The notes below the pieces were generated by a model. The model made no database searches. It saw only the letters and a program-made list of their open reading frames with translations, and was not told the DNA's origin. A stretch of DNA of 64,000 nucleotides, taken from Chengkuizengella sp. SCS-71B. GTDB lineage: Bacteria > Bacillota > Bacilli > Paenibacillales > KCTC-33759. Of this stretch, positions 1 through 8,445 are shown piece after piece. The first letter of the stretch is position 1; each line of letters opens with the position of its first letter. Both the position numbers and the translations under genes were made by a program. Where the stretch lies: NCBI RefSeq assembly GCF_040100845.1, contig NZ_JAZHSH010000001.1:744001-808000 (forward strand), given 5' to 3'.

Positions 1-390
1 ACAAATAGGCGAGAGGTCATTCCTAAGAAATTTATTAAGGCAGCGAACTTAACTGAAGTACAGCATAAAGTTTTAATTAAAAGATTTATTGAAAAGAAAT
101 CCTATAAACAAATTGAATCAGAGTTAGCTCATTTCAACCATAATCTCAATGCAAGGGATTCATTTAAAAAGGCAAATAGCAAAATAAAAAAAGCAGCTTC
201 TTCGTATCAAGAGGCAATAGGATTAGGTTTTAATGAAAAAGAAGCATTACAATACATACAAATGTCAAAAAACACAAAAACAATATGGTTGATGTATAGA
301 GATGGACAAACTTATTCAGAAATATCCAAAATACTAAAAGTGAGTAAGCCTTACATATCAAAGGTGTTAAAACCATTCAAGAAATATTAA
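1..390 (+). CDS. HTH protein, sigma-70 region 4-like (5' partial)
   Basis: The reading frame is open from base 1 to a TAA at 388-390, so the N-terminus lies outside the window. The 129 visible residues are basic and helical. The last 35 or so (WLMYRDGQTYSEISKILKVS, then KPYISKVLKPF) form a helix-turn-helix of the kind seen in sigma region 4 and phage-type regulators, and an earlier KRFIEKKSYKQIESELAHF segment looks like a second such unit. The protein probably binds DNA. It lies 170 bp upstream of the NusG-like gene and may belong to its regulatory setting, which is inference. Family not assigned. Confidence 0.6.
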   Translation, partial: TNRREVIPKKFIKAANLTEVQHKVLIKRFIEKKSYKQIESELAHFNHNLNARDSFKKANSKIKKAASSYQEAIGLGFNEKEALQYIQMSKNTKTIWLMYRDGQTYSEISKILKVSKPYISKVLKPFKKY

Positions 391-400
391 ATTCAATACA

Positions 401-427
401 CGTCTAATTACTCCCTATAATTAGATG
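401..427 (+). terminator. hairpin after the HTH gene
   Basis: An 8-bp perfect stem (TCTAATTA / TAATTAGA) with a 7-nt loop lies 11 nt after the stop codon. There is no clear U-tract, so terminator function is uncertain. Confidence 0.35.
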
Positions 428-563
428 TTCAACAATTAAAACCATAAACACATTGTTTCTATTCACGATTTATAAATGTTGTTAGGTATCGAAAATAGAA
501 AGAATGAACATTAAATTAGTTTTATATAGATGATTTATTAAGCAATTAAAGGAGAGGGTACCT

Positions 564-965
564 ATGGAATGGTACGCAGTTAAAGTATTGAAAAATGAAG
601 AAAAATATGTTGCTAAATTGATATCTCCCTTCGTAGATGAGGTTAAAAAATTTACAAAAATGACGATGGTGAAAACAAGAAAAGGGATGAAGTGTGTGTC
701 AGTCCCAATGCTTCCAGGATATATTTTAATAAAAGTGGATATGACAGATAAGAAATTCTCTACGATTAACAATTTACCTTATGTTATAAATGTGATTACT
801 GATTCCAAATTGAAACCTATCACAATAAAAGAAGAAGCAATACATCAGCTAGAAAGAAGAATATATAATGAAAATATAGAACAATGCAAACTTTCAGACT
901 TAAGTAGCGATCTTTTAGCGAGTAATGCAATCACTTTTAACAAAAATAATAATTTTTATATGTAA
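564..965 (+). CDS. NusG-like antitermination protein, NGN domain only
   Basis: The 133-aa product starts MEWYAVKVLKNEEKYVAKLI and contains LPGYILIKVDMTDK, followed by LPYVINVITD. This is the layout of the NusG N-terminal (NGN) domain, which binds the RNA polymerase clamp. Canonical NusG is about 180 aa and ends in a KOW domain. Here the frame stops about 25 residues after the NGN core, and I see no KOW-like sequence in any frame before the terminator at 1071. Specialised NusG paralogs of the LoaP/RfaH group act on the long operon beside them. This one precedes the 17-kb Tad locus. RBS GGAGAGGG at 551-558 precedes the ATG. It could also be a truncated, decaying loaP-like gene. Confidence 0.75.
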   Translation: MEWYAVKVLKNEEKYVAKLISPFVDEVKKFTKMTMVKTRKGMKCVSVPMLPGYILIKVDMTDKKFSTINNLPYVINVITDSKLKPITIKEEAIHQLERRIYNENIEQCKLSDLSSDLLASNAITFNKNNNFYM

Positions 966-1070
966 TAATGGTTTACAATATATTCTTTTTAATGTAAAAT
1001 AAAGTTAACAAAAATAGCGACAAATTGATCAGGTTCTATAATTGTGCCTATTTTTAAAACAATAATATTG

Positions 1071-1102
1071 AAAACTCTCTATTTCAAGTAGAGAGTTTTT
1101 TT
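1071..1102 (+). terminator. intrinsic terminator between nusG-like gene and Tad locus
   Basis: The 9-bp stem AACTCTCTA / TAGAGAGTT with a 7-nt loop is followed directly by seven T. It separates the NusG-like gene from the pilus genes and is a natural candidate target for antitermination. Confidence 0.85.
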
Positions 1103-1173
1103 GCGTGTAAAAAAAGATTTAATGTGCCTATCATCTTATTAATCATTGATTTAGTTAGAAAGGAGGGAGGGGT

Positions 1174-1260
1174 TTGACTCCGCTACAATGGTTTTATACA
1201 GTTCTTGTTCCTATTAGTATTGTAGTAATAGCCGCTTTGTATTATTTAAACAGCCTATGA
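1174..1260 (+). CDS. 28-aa membrane peptide
   Basis: A strong AGGAGGGAGG site (1161-1170) is followed by a TTG start and an open frame reading LTPLQWFYTVLVPISIVVIA and then ALYYLNSL. The peptide is one hydrophobic helix with a short polar tail. It lies alone between the terminator at 1071 and the first Tad gene. No family is recognised. Its size and build are like small holin-like or regulatory membrane peptides. The good RBS is the main support for it being translated. Confidence 0.5.
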   Translation: MTPLQWFYTVLVPISIVVIAALYYLNSL

Positions 1261-1361
1261 CTACCCACCATAGGTGTTATGTAACAAGCCCTCATATTTA
1301 CAAAAAGGTAAATAGAAAAACCCAAAAAAGTATAGGCAAAAAATAAGAGAGGATGATAAGA

Positions 1362-2402
1362 ATGGAGATTTTTGTACAATCCAATGAATGGGTTAGAAAA
1401 ATGTTTGAATCACGGTATACCATTTCTGAAACGATTAATAAAAATACAGATATCGTTGTAGTAGTTCGCTCGAATGAGCAGGACCCTAAAATTGTAAATG
1501 AAATTATTCAACAAACAGATGGAATAGTTCCGCTCTTTGTTATGACTGGAGCCGAAGATCAACTCGGAAAAGCATATGAAGAAACTGCGATGATAGCAGG
1601 TGTGCCTTCCGATTATATTATTAATGGGACAGATTGGAGAATGTCTAATGTGAAGGATATGTTAGAAGGGATCGAAAATCACCCTATACTGCCTGACCCA
1701 AAAGTATTTATGGAACATGAATCAATAAACATGGTTGAAGAAAATAAAAGTATTTCTGATATTTCAATAGAGCATTTGGATTTTCAAAATGTCTCAGCTT
1801 CTCAGATAGTTTCTATTGTTGGTTTTAATGGGGGAGTAGGTTTATCCACGGTAGCTACTTCTCTTTCTGCCTTTTATCATTCACGTGCACTAGCTACTAG
1901 AATTATAGATTTATCCTTTAGTTTTGACACTGCCCCACATTTTAACATGCAAAAAGAACAAGGGTTTCATGTTTCACCCTTTGGAGAAATTGCCTGCACT
2001 GAGTCACACCCTAAATTAATTTATCAAGCATTGCGGAGACCAGTCGATGTTATTGTAGTAGACTTACCACTCTGTTCTCCCTATGTTTCACAATTTATAG
2101 ACATTTCTCAAAAAATAGTTGTTGTATTAAATCCGTCTGAGATCGATTATACGAAATTAAAAGGGAATATGGAAAAGTTGGACATGTCAAAAGTCATCAT
2201 TTGTATGAACAAGGTAGATTCCTCTAAACCATTAAGGCAATCATTTATTTCTTTAATTGAGCAAGACTTTAATCAACCAATCATTTTAATTGAAGATTCA
2301 GATGAAGTGGCTTCTGCATACGCAAATAGAAACCCAGCTTATTCAAGGTATCCTTTTGAACAAGCGATGAATGCATTAGCACAAAAGCTTCAAATAGAGT
2401 AA
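1362..2402 (+). CDS. CpaE/TadZ-like protein with degenerate Walker A
   Basis: The protein has a receiver-like N-terminal region (about 1-130) and a MinD/ParA-type P-loop fold after residue 150. The Walker A position reads SIVGFNGGVGLSTVATSLS. Both lysines of the deviant motif KGGxGKT are replaced (N and L), whereas the later switch region VIVVDLPL is kept. It is therefore probably a non-hydrolysing partner of the second, intact TadZ at 3129. CpaE/TadZ proteins localise Tad pilus assembly at the inner face of the membrane. The ATG at 1362 is preferred over 1353 because GAGAGG ends at 1352, leaving no spacer to 1353 and 9 nt to 1362. Confidence 0.8.
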   Translation: MEIFVQSNEWVRKMFESRYTISETINKNTDIVVVVRSNEQDPKIVNEIIQQTDGIVPLFVMTGAEDQLGKAYEETAMIAGVPSDYIINGTDWRMSNVKDMLEGIENHPILPDPKVFMEHESINMVEENKSISDISIEHLDFQNVSASQIVSIVGFNGGVGLSTVATSLSAFYHSRALATRIIDLSFSFDTAPHFNMQKEQGFHVSPFGEIACTESHPKLIYQALRRPVDVIVVDLPLCSPYVSQFIDISQKIVVVLNPSEIDYTKLKGNMEKLDMSKVIICMNKVDSSKPLRQSFISLIEQDFNQPIILIEDSDEVASAYANRNPAYSRYPFEQAMNALAQKLQIE

Positions 2403-2418
2403 AGGGGATGAATGGGAA

Positions 2419-3132
2419 ATGATGAAAAAAAGGTTTGTTTTTATCATGATAGGATTAGTTTTTGCAACAATAGCGGGCTTTTTAGCTTATATGTACACTT
2501 TAGAAAATACAGAAACAAAGATGGTTTATGTATTTAATCAGAATATAGATAATAACCAACCTCTTCATCCAAATATGCTGACTGAAAAAGAACTTCCACT
2601 ATCGGCAATTCCAACAGATGCTGTGTTTGAAAAAGCCAAGGTTTTGGGTAAGAGTGTAAAGGGATATGTATTTGAAGATGCAGTACTTCGTTCTGCGATG
2701 TTAGTAGATACTTCAAAGACAGCAATGTCTGGCAAGTTGTTAGAGAAAGGCGATGCTAATACGAGAGCCATTGCGCTCCCTGTGAATATTGATACTACAG
2801 TTGGTGGCAGTATTAAAACAGGAGATTTCATAGATTTATACATATTGGATAACAACATCAAAAGTTCAGTGAAACTAGCTGAAGCTGTAGAGGTCATTAA
2901 GGGAGTTTCCAACAAAAGTTCAGCAAATGATTTAAATAATAAATCTATCATATTATCTTTGCCAGTTGATATTGTAGATGAATATGCAGATTATATGGCA
3001 AGTGGAGCAAAAGATTTTATCGCTTTAAGACCACTCGGAGATGATGGAAGTCATATCATTGTATCAGAAAAAGTAGAGCTTTCAGAGGTTTTAGCTGACG
3101 AAGAAATGGAAGTGGGGGGAAGCATTCATTGA
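2419..3132 (+). CDS. cpaB: Flp pilus assembly protein CpaB/RcpC-like (SAF domain)
   Basis: An N-terminal membrane anchor (KKRFVFIMIGLVFATIAGFL) is followed by a SAF-like domain at about 35-100, with TEKELPLSAIPTDAVFEKAK and later DAVLRSAMLV, and then an RcpC-like region with GGSIKTGDFIDLYIL. In Gram-negative Tad systems CpaB/RcpC is periplasmic and works with the secretin. Here no secretin is present and the protein would sit outside the membrane near the wall. It begins 17 nt after the previous stop, and its own stop overlaps the next start, so it is part of one operon. Confidence 0.85.
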   Translation: MMKKRFVFIMIGLVFATIAGFLAYMYTLENTETKMVYVFNQNIDNNQPLHPNMLTEKELPLSAIPTDAVFEKAKVLGKSVKGYVFEDAVLRSAMLVDTSKTAMSGKLLEKGDANTRAIALPVNIDTTVGGSIKTGDFIDLYILDNNIKSSVKLAEAVEVIKGVSNKSSANDLNNKSIILSLPVDIVDEYADYMASGAKDFIALRPLGDDGSHIIVSEKVELSEVLADEEMEVGGSIH

Positions 3133-4349
3133 ATATATTATTATGTGGTGACTCCTTGTTTGTGAAAGATTTAATGACCAAACTTCAAGAAAATCAATAT
3201 AAGGTTGCTGCAATTGGTACAACAGCTTCCCAATCAGCCCATCTTTTAAAATCAGAAGGATATGATGTAGTATTTTTAGGTTTTAATGAGCAGGAATCCT
3301 TCGCATTATTAGAGGATTACCATTTACAGAACAATGTTAAGATCTGGGTCTCATTATCGAGTCTAAGTATTCAATCTTGGAAGCGATTTGCAAAGATTGG
3401 TGCAATTGCCATAACTAGAGGCAGCGAAATCCAAACAATTAAAAAATACTATTGGTTATCACCTGAGGAAATAGGAGATAGGAAAAAAATAAAACTACCT
3501 ACAGATGTAGATCAATTTAAAAGCCAAGTGCTGTCTGTTTATTCTCCAAAAGGAGGAGAAGGTAAAACGACAATTTCTACTTATTTATCTTACTATATAG
3601 CTAAATATTCTAAATTAAAAATTTGTATTGTTGATTTAGATCATACTAGAGAGGGCAGTGATGTAGCTAGGAAATTTGGATATTTTGTCATCACTGAAGA
3701 TAACCCAAACAATGTGATTACAAATTGGAACTCATTTCCTGAGAAACACTTTAGATCATGGGATAAGGTTTCAGAGTATGTAACACAGACAAACTTAAAA
3801 AATTTATATTTTATTTCCTCGCCTTGGAACATTGAGGATGAAAAATATATGACAGAACAATTAATTGAAAAAATGACTCATGTTTTAAAGCACCATTTTG
3901 ATTTGATTATATTTGATATGGCAGATGATTTAAGGGAGAGTAATACTAAGGCTTTAGAATTAAGCAATGAAATTATTCTAATTAGTGGCATTGATTTAGA
4001 TATGATCGACATTTCATCTTCTTTTGTTCACAGAACGGCTAAAAAGTTGAAATTACCTATTAAAAAAATTCGACTAGTCATGAACAAAGTACCCAAAAAA
4101 CTACCTTATAAAGTAGATGATATTACACAAAAAATTGGCTTGCCTAAATTTGGATTGATTCCTTATGATCCTGAAATATTTAAACCTAGAACAGAAAAAA
4201 TAGGCATAAGAGATGACTTAACGAAAACCCCTTTTGGATGTAGTATTTATCAACTTGCACTATCTCTTTTACCTGAAGGTACAATGATATATTCAAATAG
4301 GCCAAAACCATGGTATAAAAAAATATTTAACAAAAAAGGGGCTGTTTAA
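3129..4349 (+). CDS. tadZ: TadZ/CpaE-type ATPase (intact P-loop)
   Basis: The TTG start overlaps the TGA of cpaB. Residues 1-115 resemble a receiver domain lacking a clear phospho-aspartate. From residue 135 there is a ParA/MinD ATPase with the complete deviant Walker A YSPKGGEGKTTISTYLS, the Walker A' region CIVDLDHTREG, and DLIIFDMADD as Walker B. This family places Tad assembly machinery at a site in the cell. Compared with the protein at 1362 it keeps both signature lysines, so the pair may work as one active and one inactive subunit. Confidence 0.85.
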   Translation: MNILLCGDSLFVKDLMTKLQENQYKVAAIGTTASQSAHLLKSEGYDVVFLGFNEQESFALLEDYHLQNNVKIWVSLSSLSIQSWKRFAKIGAIAITRGSEIQTIKKYYWLSPEEIGDRKKIKLPTDVDQFKSQVLSVYSPKGGEGKTTISTYLSYYIAKYSKLKICIVDLDHTREGSDVARKFGYFVITEDNPNNVITNWNSFPEKHFRSWDKVSEYVTQTNLKNLYFISSPWNIEDEKYMTEQLIEKMTHVLKHHFDLIIFDMADDLRESNTKALELSNEIILISGIDLDMIDISSSFVHRTAKKLKLPIKKIRLVMNKVPKKLPYKVDDITQKIGLPKFGLIPYDPEIFKPRTEKIGIRDDLTKTPFGCSIYQLALSLLPEGTMIYSNRPKPWYKKIFNKKGAV

Positions 4350-4351
4350 CT

Positions 4352-5185
4352 ATGTTAACTATGCCTCTTGTCATAGCAGTATTGATATTTTTGTCCGTAT
4401 TTATCATTCTTGTATCATTCATTCCGGAATCAAAAAAAATATTTAGTCAGTATAATAAAGGTAACAAGAAGTATCTCATTCAAATACAACCTATCATGAT
4501 AGATATAATAGGAGCAATGTTTGTATTTATAATAGTGAGTTTAATCTTTTCAATAAAATGGGGAATGATTTGTTTACCTATTGGATTGTTGTTAACGAGA
4601 AAAATACTAACACTTGTAGAGAAATGGAAGTTTTATTTTTTAAGAAAAAAAATATTAGAACAATTAGAGGGTGCTTGTTTAGTTATTTCTTCAACCGTTC
4701 GAGGTGGATTAACGCTGCTAGAGGCTTACCGTTCTACAATAAGTTATGTACAATCTCCTTTGAAAGAGGAAATGGAAGTTATCGTAAATGAAGTCCAATT
4801 CAGTGGCAAGTCACTAAGTGAAGCTTTAAAAAGCTTTTCTGAAAAATGGAAATCTCCTGAAATAGAGATTTTATACCATGCAACTTATTTGGCTGCTACT
4901 ATTGGAGGTAAGGAAGTTCCTGGTGTGATGCAGTCTGTATCTAACAGCATTCGTGAGAGAAAACAAATTGATAAAAAGATAAAAGCAAAAACAACTTATC
5001 AAAGATTAAGTGCGATTACGATTAGTATTTTACCTGTTGCTATTTTATTGATATTTAAGTTTATGGCACAAGATTTATACAACACACTTTTAGGGGATGG
5101 ACGTATTTTTCTAATCATTGGTATTTTGATAGCTTGTTTAGCATGGTATTTTATTTTTAAAATTATGAATTTTGAGGAGTTTTAA
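4352..5185 (+). CDS. tadB: Tad pilus inner membrane platform protein TadB
   Basis: A 277-aa membrane protein with hydrophobic segments at about 3-23, 50-85, 225-240 and 250-270 surrounding a cytoplasmic T2SSF (GspF-type) domain, with GACLVISSTVRGGLTLLEAY and a later GKSLSEALKSFSEKWKSPEI. It starts 2 nt after tadZ stops and is followed 3 nt later by a second T2SSF protein, the usual TadB-TadC pair. The pair forms the membrane platform that the TadA ATPase rotates. Confidence 0.88.
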   Translation: MLTMPLVIAVLIFLSVFIILVSFIPESKKIFSQYNKGNKKYLIQIQPIMIDIIGAMFVFIIVSLIFSIKWGMICLPIGLLLTRKILTLVEKWKFYFLRKKILEQLEGACLVISSTVRGGLTLLEAYRSTISYVQSPLKEEMEVIVNEVQFSGKSLSEALKSFSEKWKSPEIEILYHATYLAATIGGKEVPGVMQSVSNSIRERKQIDKKIKAKTTYQRLSAITISILPVAILLIFKFMAQDLYNTLLGDGRIFLIIGILIACLAWYFIFKIMNFEEF

Positions 5186-5188
5186 AAG

Positions 5189-6043
5189 ATGGTTGTTGTG
5201 TATTCGATTTTAATTGGAGTTTCTATTTTTTGTTTCACAGCTGCATTTATTCCAGACTCTGTATTGGAAAGAAGATTTTCAATCCGGAATGATCATCGGT
5301 CTGATCATATTTTAATAGATATGTTGTTATTACTAGGAACTATAGGAGTTTATTTTTATGATACGTTATTAGCTAAGTTAAATATATTTAGGAGAAATCA
5401 TGATGAACTCAAGGAGTTGTTGGAGAAAAACGGTTATCCCTCCTTATGGGCAAAACATATTTTAGGGACACAATGGCTGCTTGTTATTTTATTTTTTTTA
5501 ATGGGTGTTTATTTATTTCAGCCTATTCTATTGATGGTTAGTTTTCTATCAACAATGGTTGTCAAACATCAGCTGAAAAGGAAGTGGAAAAAGAAACAGT
5601 CCGTAATGAGTAGACATGTGTTATCTTTAGCGGAATTAACAGCTATTGGTGTCTCTGCTGGACTGTCTCCAATTGAAGCTTTACAGAAAGCGATTGACGG
5701 TCGTGATTATGGTCTTTTTAAGGAAGTGCAGTTAGCTATACATAAAATAAGAATGGGAACTCCAGCAGATGAAGCGTTTATGGAGTGTTCAAAAAGAGTA
5801 GAAATTCAAGAGATGCACGCTTTTTTGGATCAGCTCATTCAAGCCATTGAAGCAGGCTCAAGCGGGTTTTCTGAATCGGTTGTTCAGCTTGTAAAGTATT
5901 TAAGAGATTTGAGGCAAGCTAAAATCGAGGAAATTGCAGGGCAAACAGAAGCAAAACTACTTCTTCCATTAATGTTGATTTTTGGTTCCATTCTTTCGTT
6001 TTTACTGGGTCCACTTACACTTACATTTACAGAAGTGTTTTAA
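5189..6043 (+). CDS. tadC: Tad pilus inner membrane platform protein TadC
   Basis: This second T2SSF-domain protein has 284 aa. A hydrophobic N-terminus, paired central membrane segments (about 95-130) and a C-terminal segment LLPLMLIFGSILSFLLGPLT surround the cytoplasmic domain with VSAGLSPIEALQKAI and the F-domain helix FLDQLIQAIEAGSSGFSE. It is TadC by position after TadB. A strong terminator follows at 6074. Confidence 0.87.
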   Translation: MVVVYSILIGVSIFCFTAAFIPDSVLERRFSIRNDHRSDHILIDMLLLLGTIGVYFYDTLLAKLNIFRRNHDELKELLEKNGYPSLWAKHILGTQWLLVILFFLMGVYLFQPILLMVSFLSTMVVKHQLKRKWKKKQSVMSRHVLSLAELTAIGVSAGLSPIEALQKAIDGRDYGLFKEVQLAIHKIRMGTPADEAFMECSKRVEIQEMHAFLDQLIQAIEAGSSGFSESVVQLVKYLRDLRQAKIEEIAGQTEAKLLLPLMLIFGSILSFLLGPLTLTFTEVF

Positions 6044-6073
6044 TAGTTACTCAAAAAAGTAAAGATTTGTGAT

Positions 6074-6101
6074 AAAAGTCGTTCGTTTGAACGGCTTTTT
6101 C
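6074..6101 (+). terminator. intrinsic terminator inside Tad locus (after tadC)
   Basis: The stem AAAAGTCGTTC / GAACGGCTTTT (one G-T pair) with a 4-nt loop ends in a T-run. It lies between tadC and the pilin gene although all genes here run the same way. Confidence 0.85.
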
Positions 6102-6138
6102 TATTTATGAAGAGAAATTTAAAGGAGGTGGAAATAAT

Positions 6139-6372
6139 ATGCAAGATTTTTCAATTAGAACTTATTTATTTGTACAAAAAACAAAAAAGATTTTAAAAGG
6201 AAAGAAAGGAGACTTTGTTCAGCAAGGTTTACTGTGGACATTAATTGCAATTGCGGGAATCGCAGCTCTTACTACAATGGGAGGGGCTATAAAAGATAAG
6301 TTTATTGATTTGTCTAACACTTTTACAAATGTAACTGTAGATGGTAATAGTGGAGGAACAGATGGGGGTTAA
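6139..6372 (+). CDS. flp: Flp-type major pilin precursor
   Basis: The 77-aa product has a basic leader ending KGKKGDFVQQG and then a 20-residue hydrophobic helix (LLWTLIAIAGIAALTTMGG), followed by a short polar Thr/Gly-rich tail. This matches a class IVb prepilin cleaved after the Gly of KKG by the TadV-type peptidase encoded at 15330. RBS AAAGGAGGTGG precedes the start. It stands alone between two terminators (6074 and 6399), which would allow a separate high-level transcript, as expected of the major subunit. Confidence 0.82.
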   Translation: MQDFSIRTYLFVQKTKKILKGKKGDFVQQGLLWTLIAIAGIAALTTMGGAIKDKFIDLSNTFTNVTVDGNSGGTDGG

Positions 6373-6398
6373 ATAAGTAGAGAAAGATAGGTTTTGAA

Positions 6399-6432
6399 AA
6401 AAGGCTGCCTTTATTTAGAGGCAGCTTTTTCC
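6399..6432 (+). terminator. intrinsic terminator inside Tad locus (after pilin)
   Basis: GCTGCCT (6404-6410) pairs with AGGCAGC (6419-6425) and is followed by a T-run. It sits between the pilin and tadA. Confidence 0.87.
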
Positions 6433-6461
6433 CATGCAGATCAAATAGAAGGAGAGGCTTG

Positions 6462-7721
6462 ATGAACAAATCTATTTTTAAAGACACTCATTCTCAAGGT
6501 GAAGACCAGTTTAAAAAAGAAGAAATAACAGAACTTGCTAGACAGTTCCTCACTCATGAAATACGTCAAAAATCACTAGATTTTGCTCAAGAAGACAGAG
6601 TAGCTAAAAAACTACAGGAATATCTGCAAAATAAAGGATGTAATTATCAATTGTGCAACCAAATTGTAGAAAGCATATTGGTAGATATTCGTGGTTATGG
6701 GGTCATTGATCCATTAGCTAGCGATCCTTTAGTAACCGACATTATTATTCATAAACACGACGATATTACATACGAAAAAAATGGACAAAAACTCAATTTT
6801 ACAAATACGTTTAGGGATCAAAATCATCTAATGATGTTTATTGAAAAGTTAGCTTACCTTTCTAAGTCAAGAGTGGACATTTCTAATCCACTTGTTACTT
6901 TTACGTTACCAGAGGGCTGGAGAACTGCGGTATCCATCCCACCGATTTCTTTACATCCAAGTGTAGCTATCCGCAAATTTACGAAGGTACCAACGGTTCA
7001 ACAATTAATAAAAAATAACTATTTTTCAGAACAGGCTGGATTGTTTTTTCAAGCAATGATTGAAAGTAAACGAAATATCCTTTTTATAGGTGGCATGGGG
7101 TCAGGTAAAACAACGATGATCGCCATTGCAAGTAGTTTATTCAAAAATGATGAACATCCTTTGTTGATTGAAGAAGTCATGGAGTGTCCAATGGATGTGC
7201 CTCATTTGAGAAGATTAGTTGCAAAACCACCAAGTGTTGAAGGCACAGGTGCCATTCCATTAGCGCTTCTATTAAAACAAGGATTAATGATGAAACCAAC
7301 TAGAGTAATCGTTTCGGAGGTTCGTGATGGAGCAATATTTTATATGTTTCAAGCGATGCTTGTAGGTCATGAGGGTTCTATGTCTACTATTCATGCCAAT
7401 TCAGCGCAAGAAGCACTGATGAAACGGATACCTTCTATGCTTTCTATGAGTCATGAAGCTTCTTTATTATCCCAAGAAGAGAAAATCGCCTATGCTGCTT
7501 CTGCTTTGCATTTTATTGTTCATCTTGAGCAAGATCCGAAAACTGGAAGACGGTACTGTAAATCTATTAGTGAGATAGTAGAAGATCCAGAGCCTAAAGC
7601 AATCGATATATTTGTACAACAAGGAGATACGATAAAAGCAACTGGTCATATACCACATCGTGCCATTAAAGGTGCTGCACATTATAATTATGAATATAAT
7701 ATGGATTGGTTTAAAGCGTGA
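6462..7721 (+). CDS. tadA: Tad secretion/assembly ATPase TadA/CpaF
   Basis: GspE/VirB11-type ATPase of about 419 aa. Walker A is ILFIGGMGSGKTTMIAIASS near residue 210. The Asp-box equivalent is HPLLIEEVMECPMDVPHLRR, Walker B is RVIVSEVRDGAIF and the His-box is GSMSTIHANSAQEAL. It powers polymerisation and retraction of the pilus from the cytoplasmic side of TadB/TadC. In many Bacillota tadA comes before tadB, but here it follows the pilin. ATG 6462 (after an in-frame TTG at 6459) has AAGGAGAGG just upstream. Confidence 0.92.
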   Translation: MNKSIFKDTHSQGEDQFKKEEITELARQFLTHEIRQKSLDFAQEDRVAKKLQEYLQNKGCNYQLCNQIVESILVDIRGYGVIDPLASDPLVTDIIIHKHDDITYEKNGQKLNFTNTFRDQNHLMMFIEKLAYLSKSRVDISNPLVTFTLPEGWRTAVSIPPISLHPSVAIRKFTKVPTVQQLIKNNYFSEQAGLFFQAMIESKRNILFIGGMGSGKTTMIAIASSLFKNDEHPLLIEEVMECPMDVPHLRRLVAKPPSVEGTGAIPLALLLKQGLMMKPTRVIVSEVRDGAIFYMFQAMLVGHEGSMSTIHANSAQEALMKRIPSMLSMSHEASLLSQEEKIAYAASALHFIVHLEQDPKTGRRYCKSISEIVEDPEPKAIDIFVQQGDTIKATGHIPHRAIKGAAHYNYEYNMDWFKA

Positions 7722-7754
7722 GGAATAATAAGAGGTTATTATAAGGAGAGTGTA

Positions 7755-7781
7755 ATGAAAGGAATTTCAAATTTCAAATGA
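7755..7781 (+). CDS. 8-codon upstream ORF (MKGISNFK)
   Basis: AAGGAG at 7743-7748 is ideally placed for the ATG at 7755, not for the ATG of the next gene at 7778. The mini-ORF ends in an ATGA overlap with that next start, so the downstream gene probably depends on translational coupling to it. Confidence 0.45.
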   Translation: MKGISNFK

Positions 7782-8131
7782 AAAAATACATGATAATGAT
7801 ATTGATAATGTTTGGTACTTTTTTATCAGGTTATTGGCTATTGATTTATGATAACTCAAAACAGAAGCTGGATACGAATGATTTCATTGTCAAACCTACA
7901 ACACCAGAACAAATGAGGGAACATACATTTTCAGGACAAATTATTGAGAGTACTAGTGATAATATTGTCATTCAAAATGGAGATCAAAAACAAACTTTTT
8001 ATATAAATGAACATACTAAAGTTCAGGTAGGAGTTGTTTCTGATAGAAGCTTAGATATGATTATATTGGGTGCAAATGTAAGCATTTTAGCTTATAACGG
8101 AGTAGCAAAGGTCATTCATGTAAAATATTAA
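7778..8131 (+). CDS. membrane-anchored hypothetical protein in Tad locus
   Basis: The 117-aa protein has an N-terminal uncleaved-looking anchor (YMIMILIMFGTFLSGYWLLI), a linker, and a small beta-rich domain from about 48 (FSGQIIESTSDNIVIQNGDQ, ending VSILAYNGVAKVIHVKY) that reads like an OB- or SH3-sized barrel outside the membrane. It has no RBS of its own and overlaps the upstream mini-ORF by ATGA. It follows tadA and precedes a type I toxin module. No family recognised; an accessory pilus role is inferred from position only. Confidence 0.6.
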   Translation: MKKYMIMILIMFGTFLSGYWLLIYDNSKQKLDTNDFIVKPTTPEQMREHTFSGQIIESTSDNIVIQNGDQKQTFYINEHTKVQVGVVSDRSLDMIILGANVSILAYNGVAKVIHVKY

Positions 8132-8229
8132 CTAAAATAGTACTTTTAATATAGTCTAATGTTATACTAGAGAAGTACAATAGATGGCAAGGGCGGTTGG
8201 CAAATCCTCCAGAGAAGGAGGTGATGCCG

Positions 8230-8313
8230 ATGACAGTTTATCAAAGTATTTCAATTATGATCATGTTTGGGATATTGATTGTATCCATACTGTCGTTTAA
8301 TCGTAAGAAATAG
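8230..8313 (+). CDS. holin-like type I toxin peptide
   Basis: This 27-aa peptide (MTVYQSISIMIMFGILIVSI, then LSFNRKK) consists of a hydrophobic helix and a basic tail, the build of the small 'putative holin-like toxin' group related to TxpA-type toxins. A TATACT -10 box is at 8163-8168. In the leader, CCTCC (8206-8210) can pair with the Shine-Dalgarno GGAGG (8217-8221), which would hide the RBS. A near twin lies at 51290. Both are followed by the same hairpin and by a conserved promoter on the opposite strand, so the antitoxin is most likely an antisense RNA. Confidence 0.78.
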   Translation: MTVYQSISIMIMFGILIVSILSFNRKK

Positions 8314-8445
8314 ACCGCCCATTTTTGCCAAAGGTTGCGGTCTATTTTGAATAGAACATATACCTACCGTAATGAACGGCTATTGTATGAAATCGTTAGG
8401 TGTTACTATCACCTAGCGTTTTCTTTAATATTATATAAATCTTTT
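8305..8445 (-). ncRNA. candidate antisense antitoxin RNA
   Basis: On the minus strand a TATAAT box (8457-8452) lies in a block, AGTGTATAATATGTTTAA, that recurs almost unchanged at the second toxin locus. An RNA from it would run towards the toxin and end at the hairpin formed by TAGACCGC (8311-8318) and GCGGTCTA (8337-8344). That hairpin can act as terminator in both directions. Overlap would be with the toxin mRNA 3' end, as in txpA/ratA. Ends are estimated. Confidence 0.55.
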
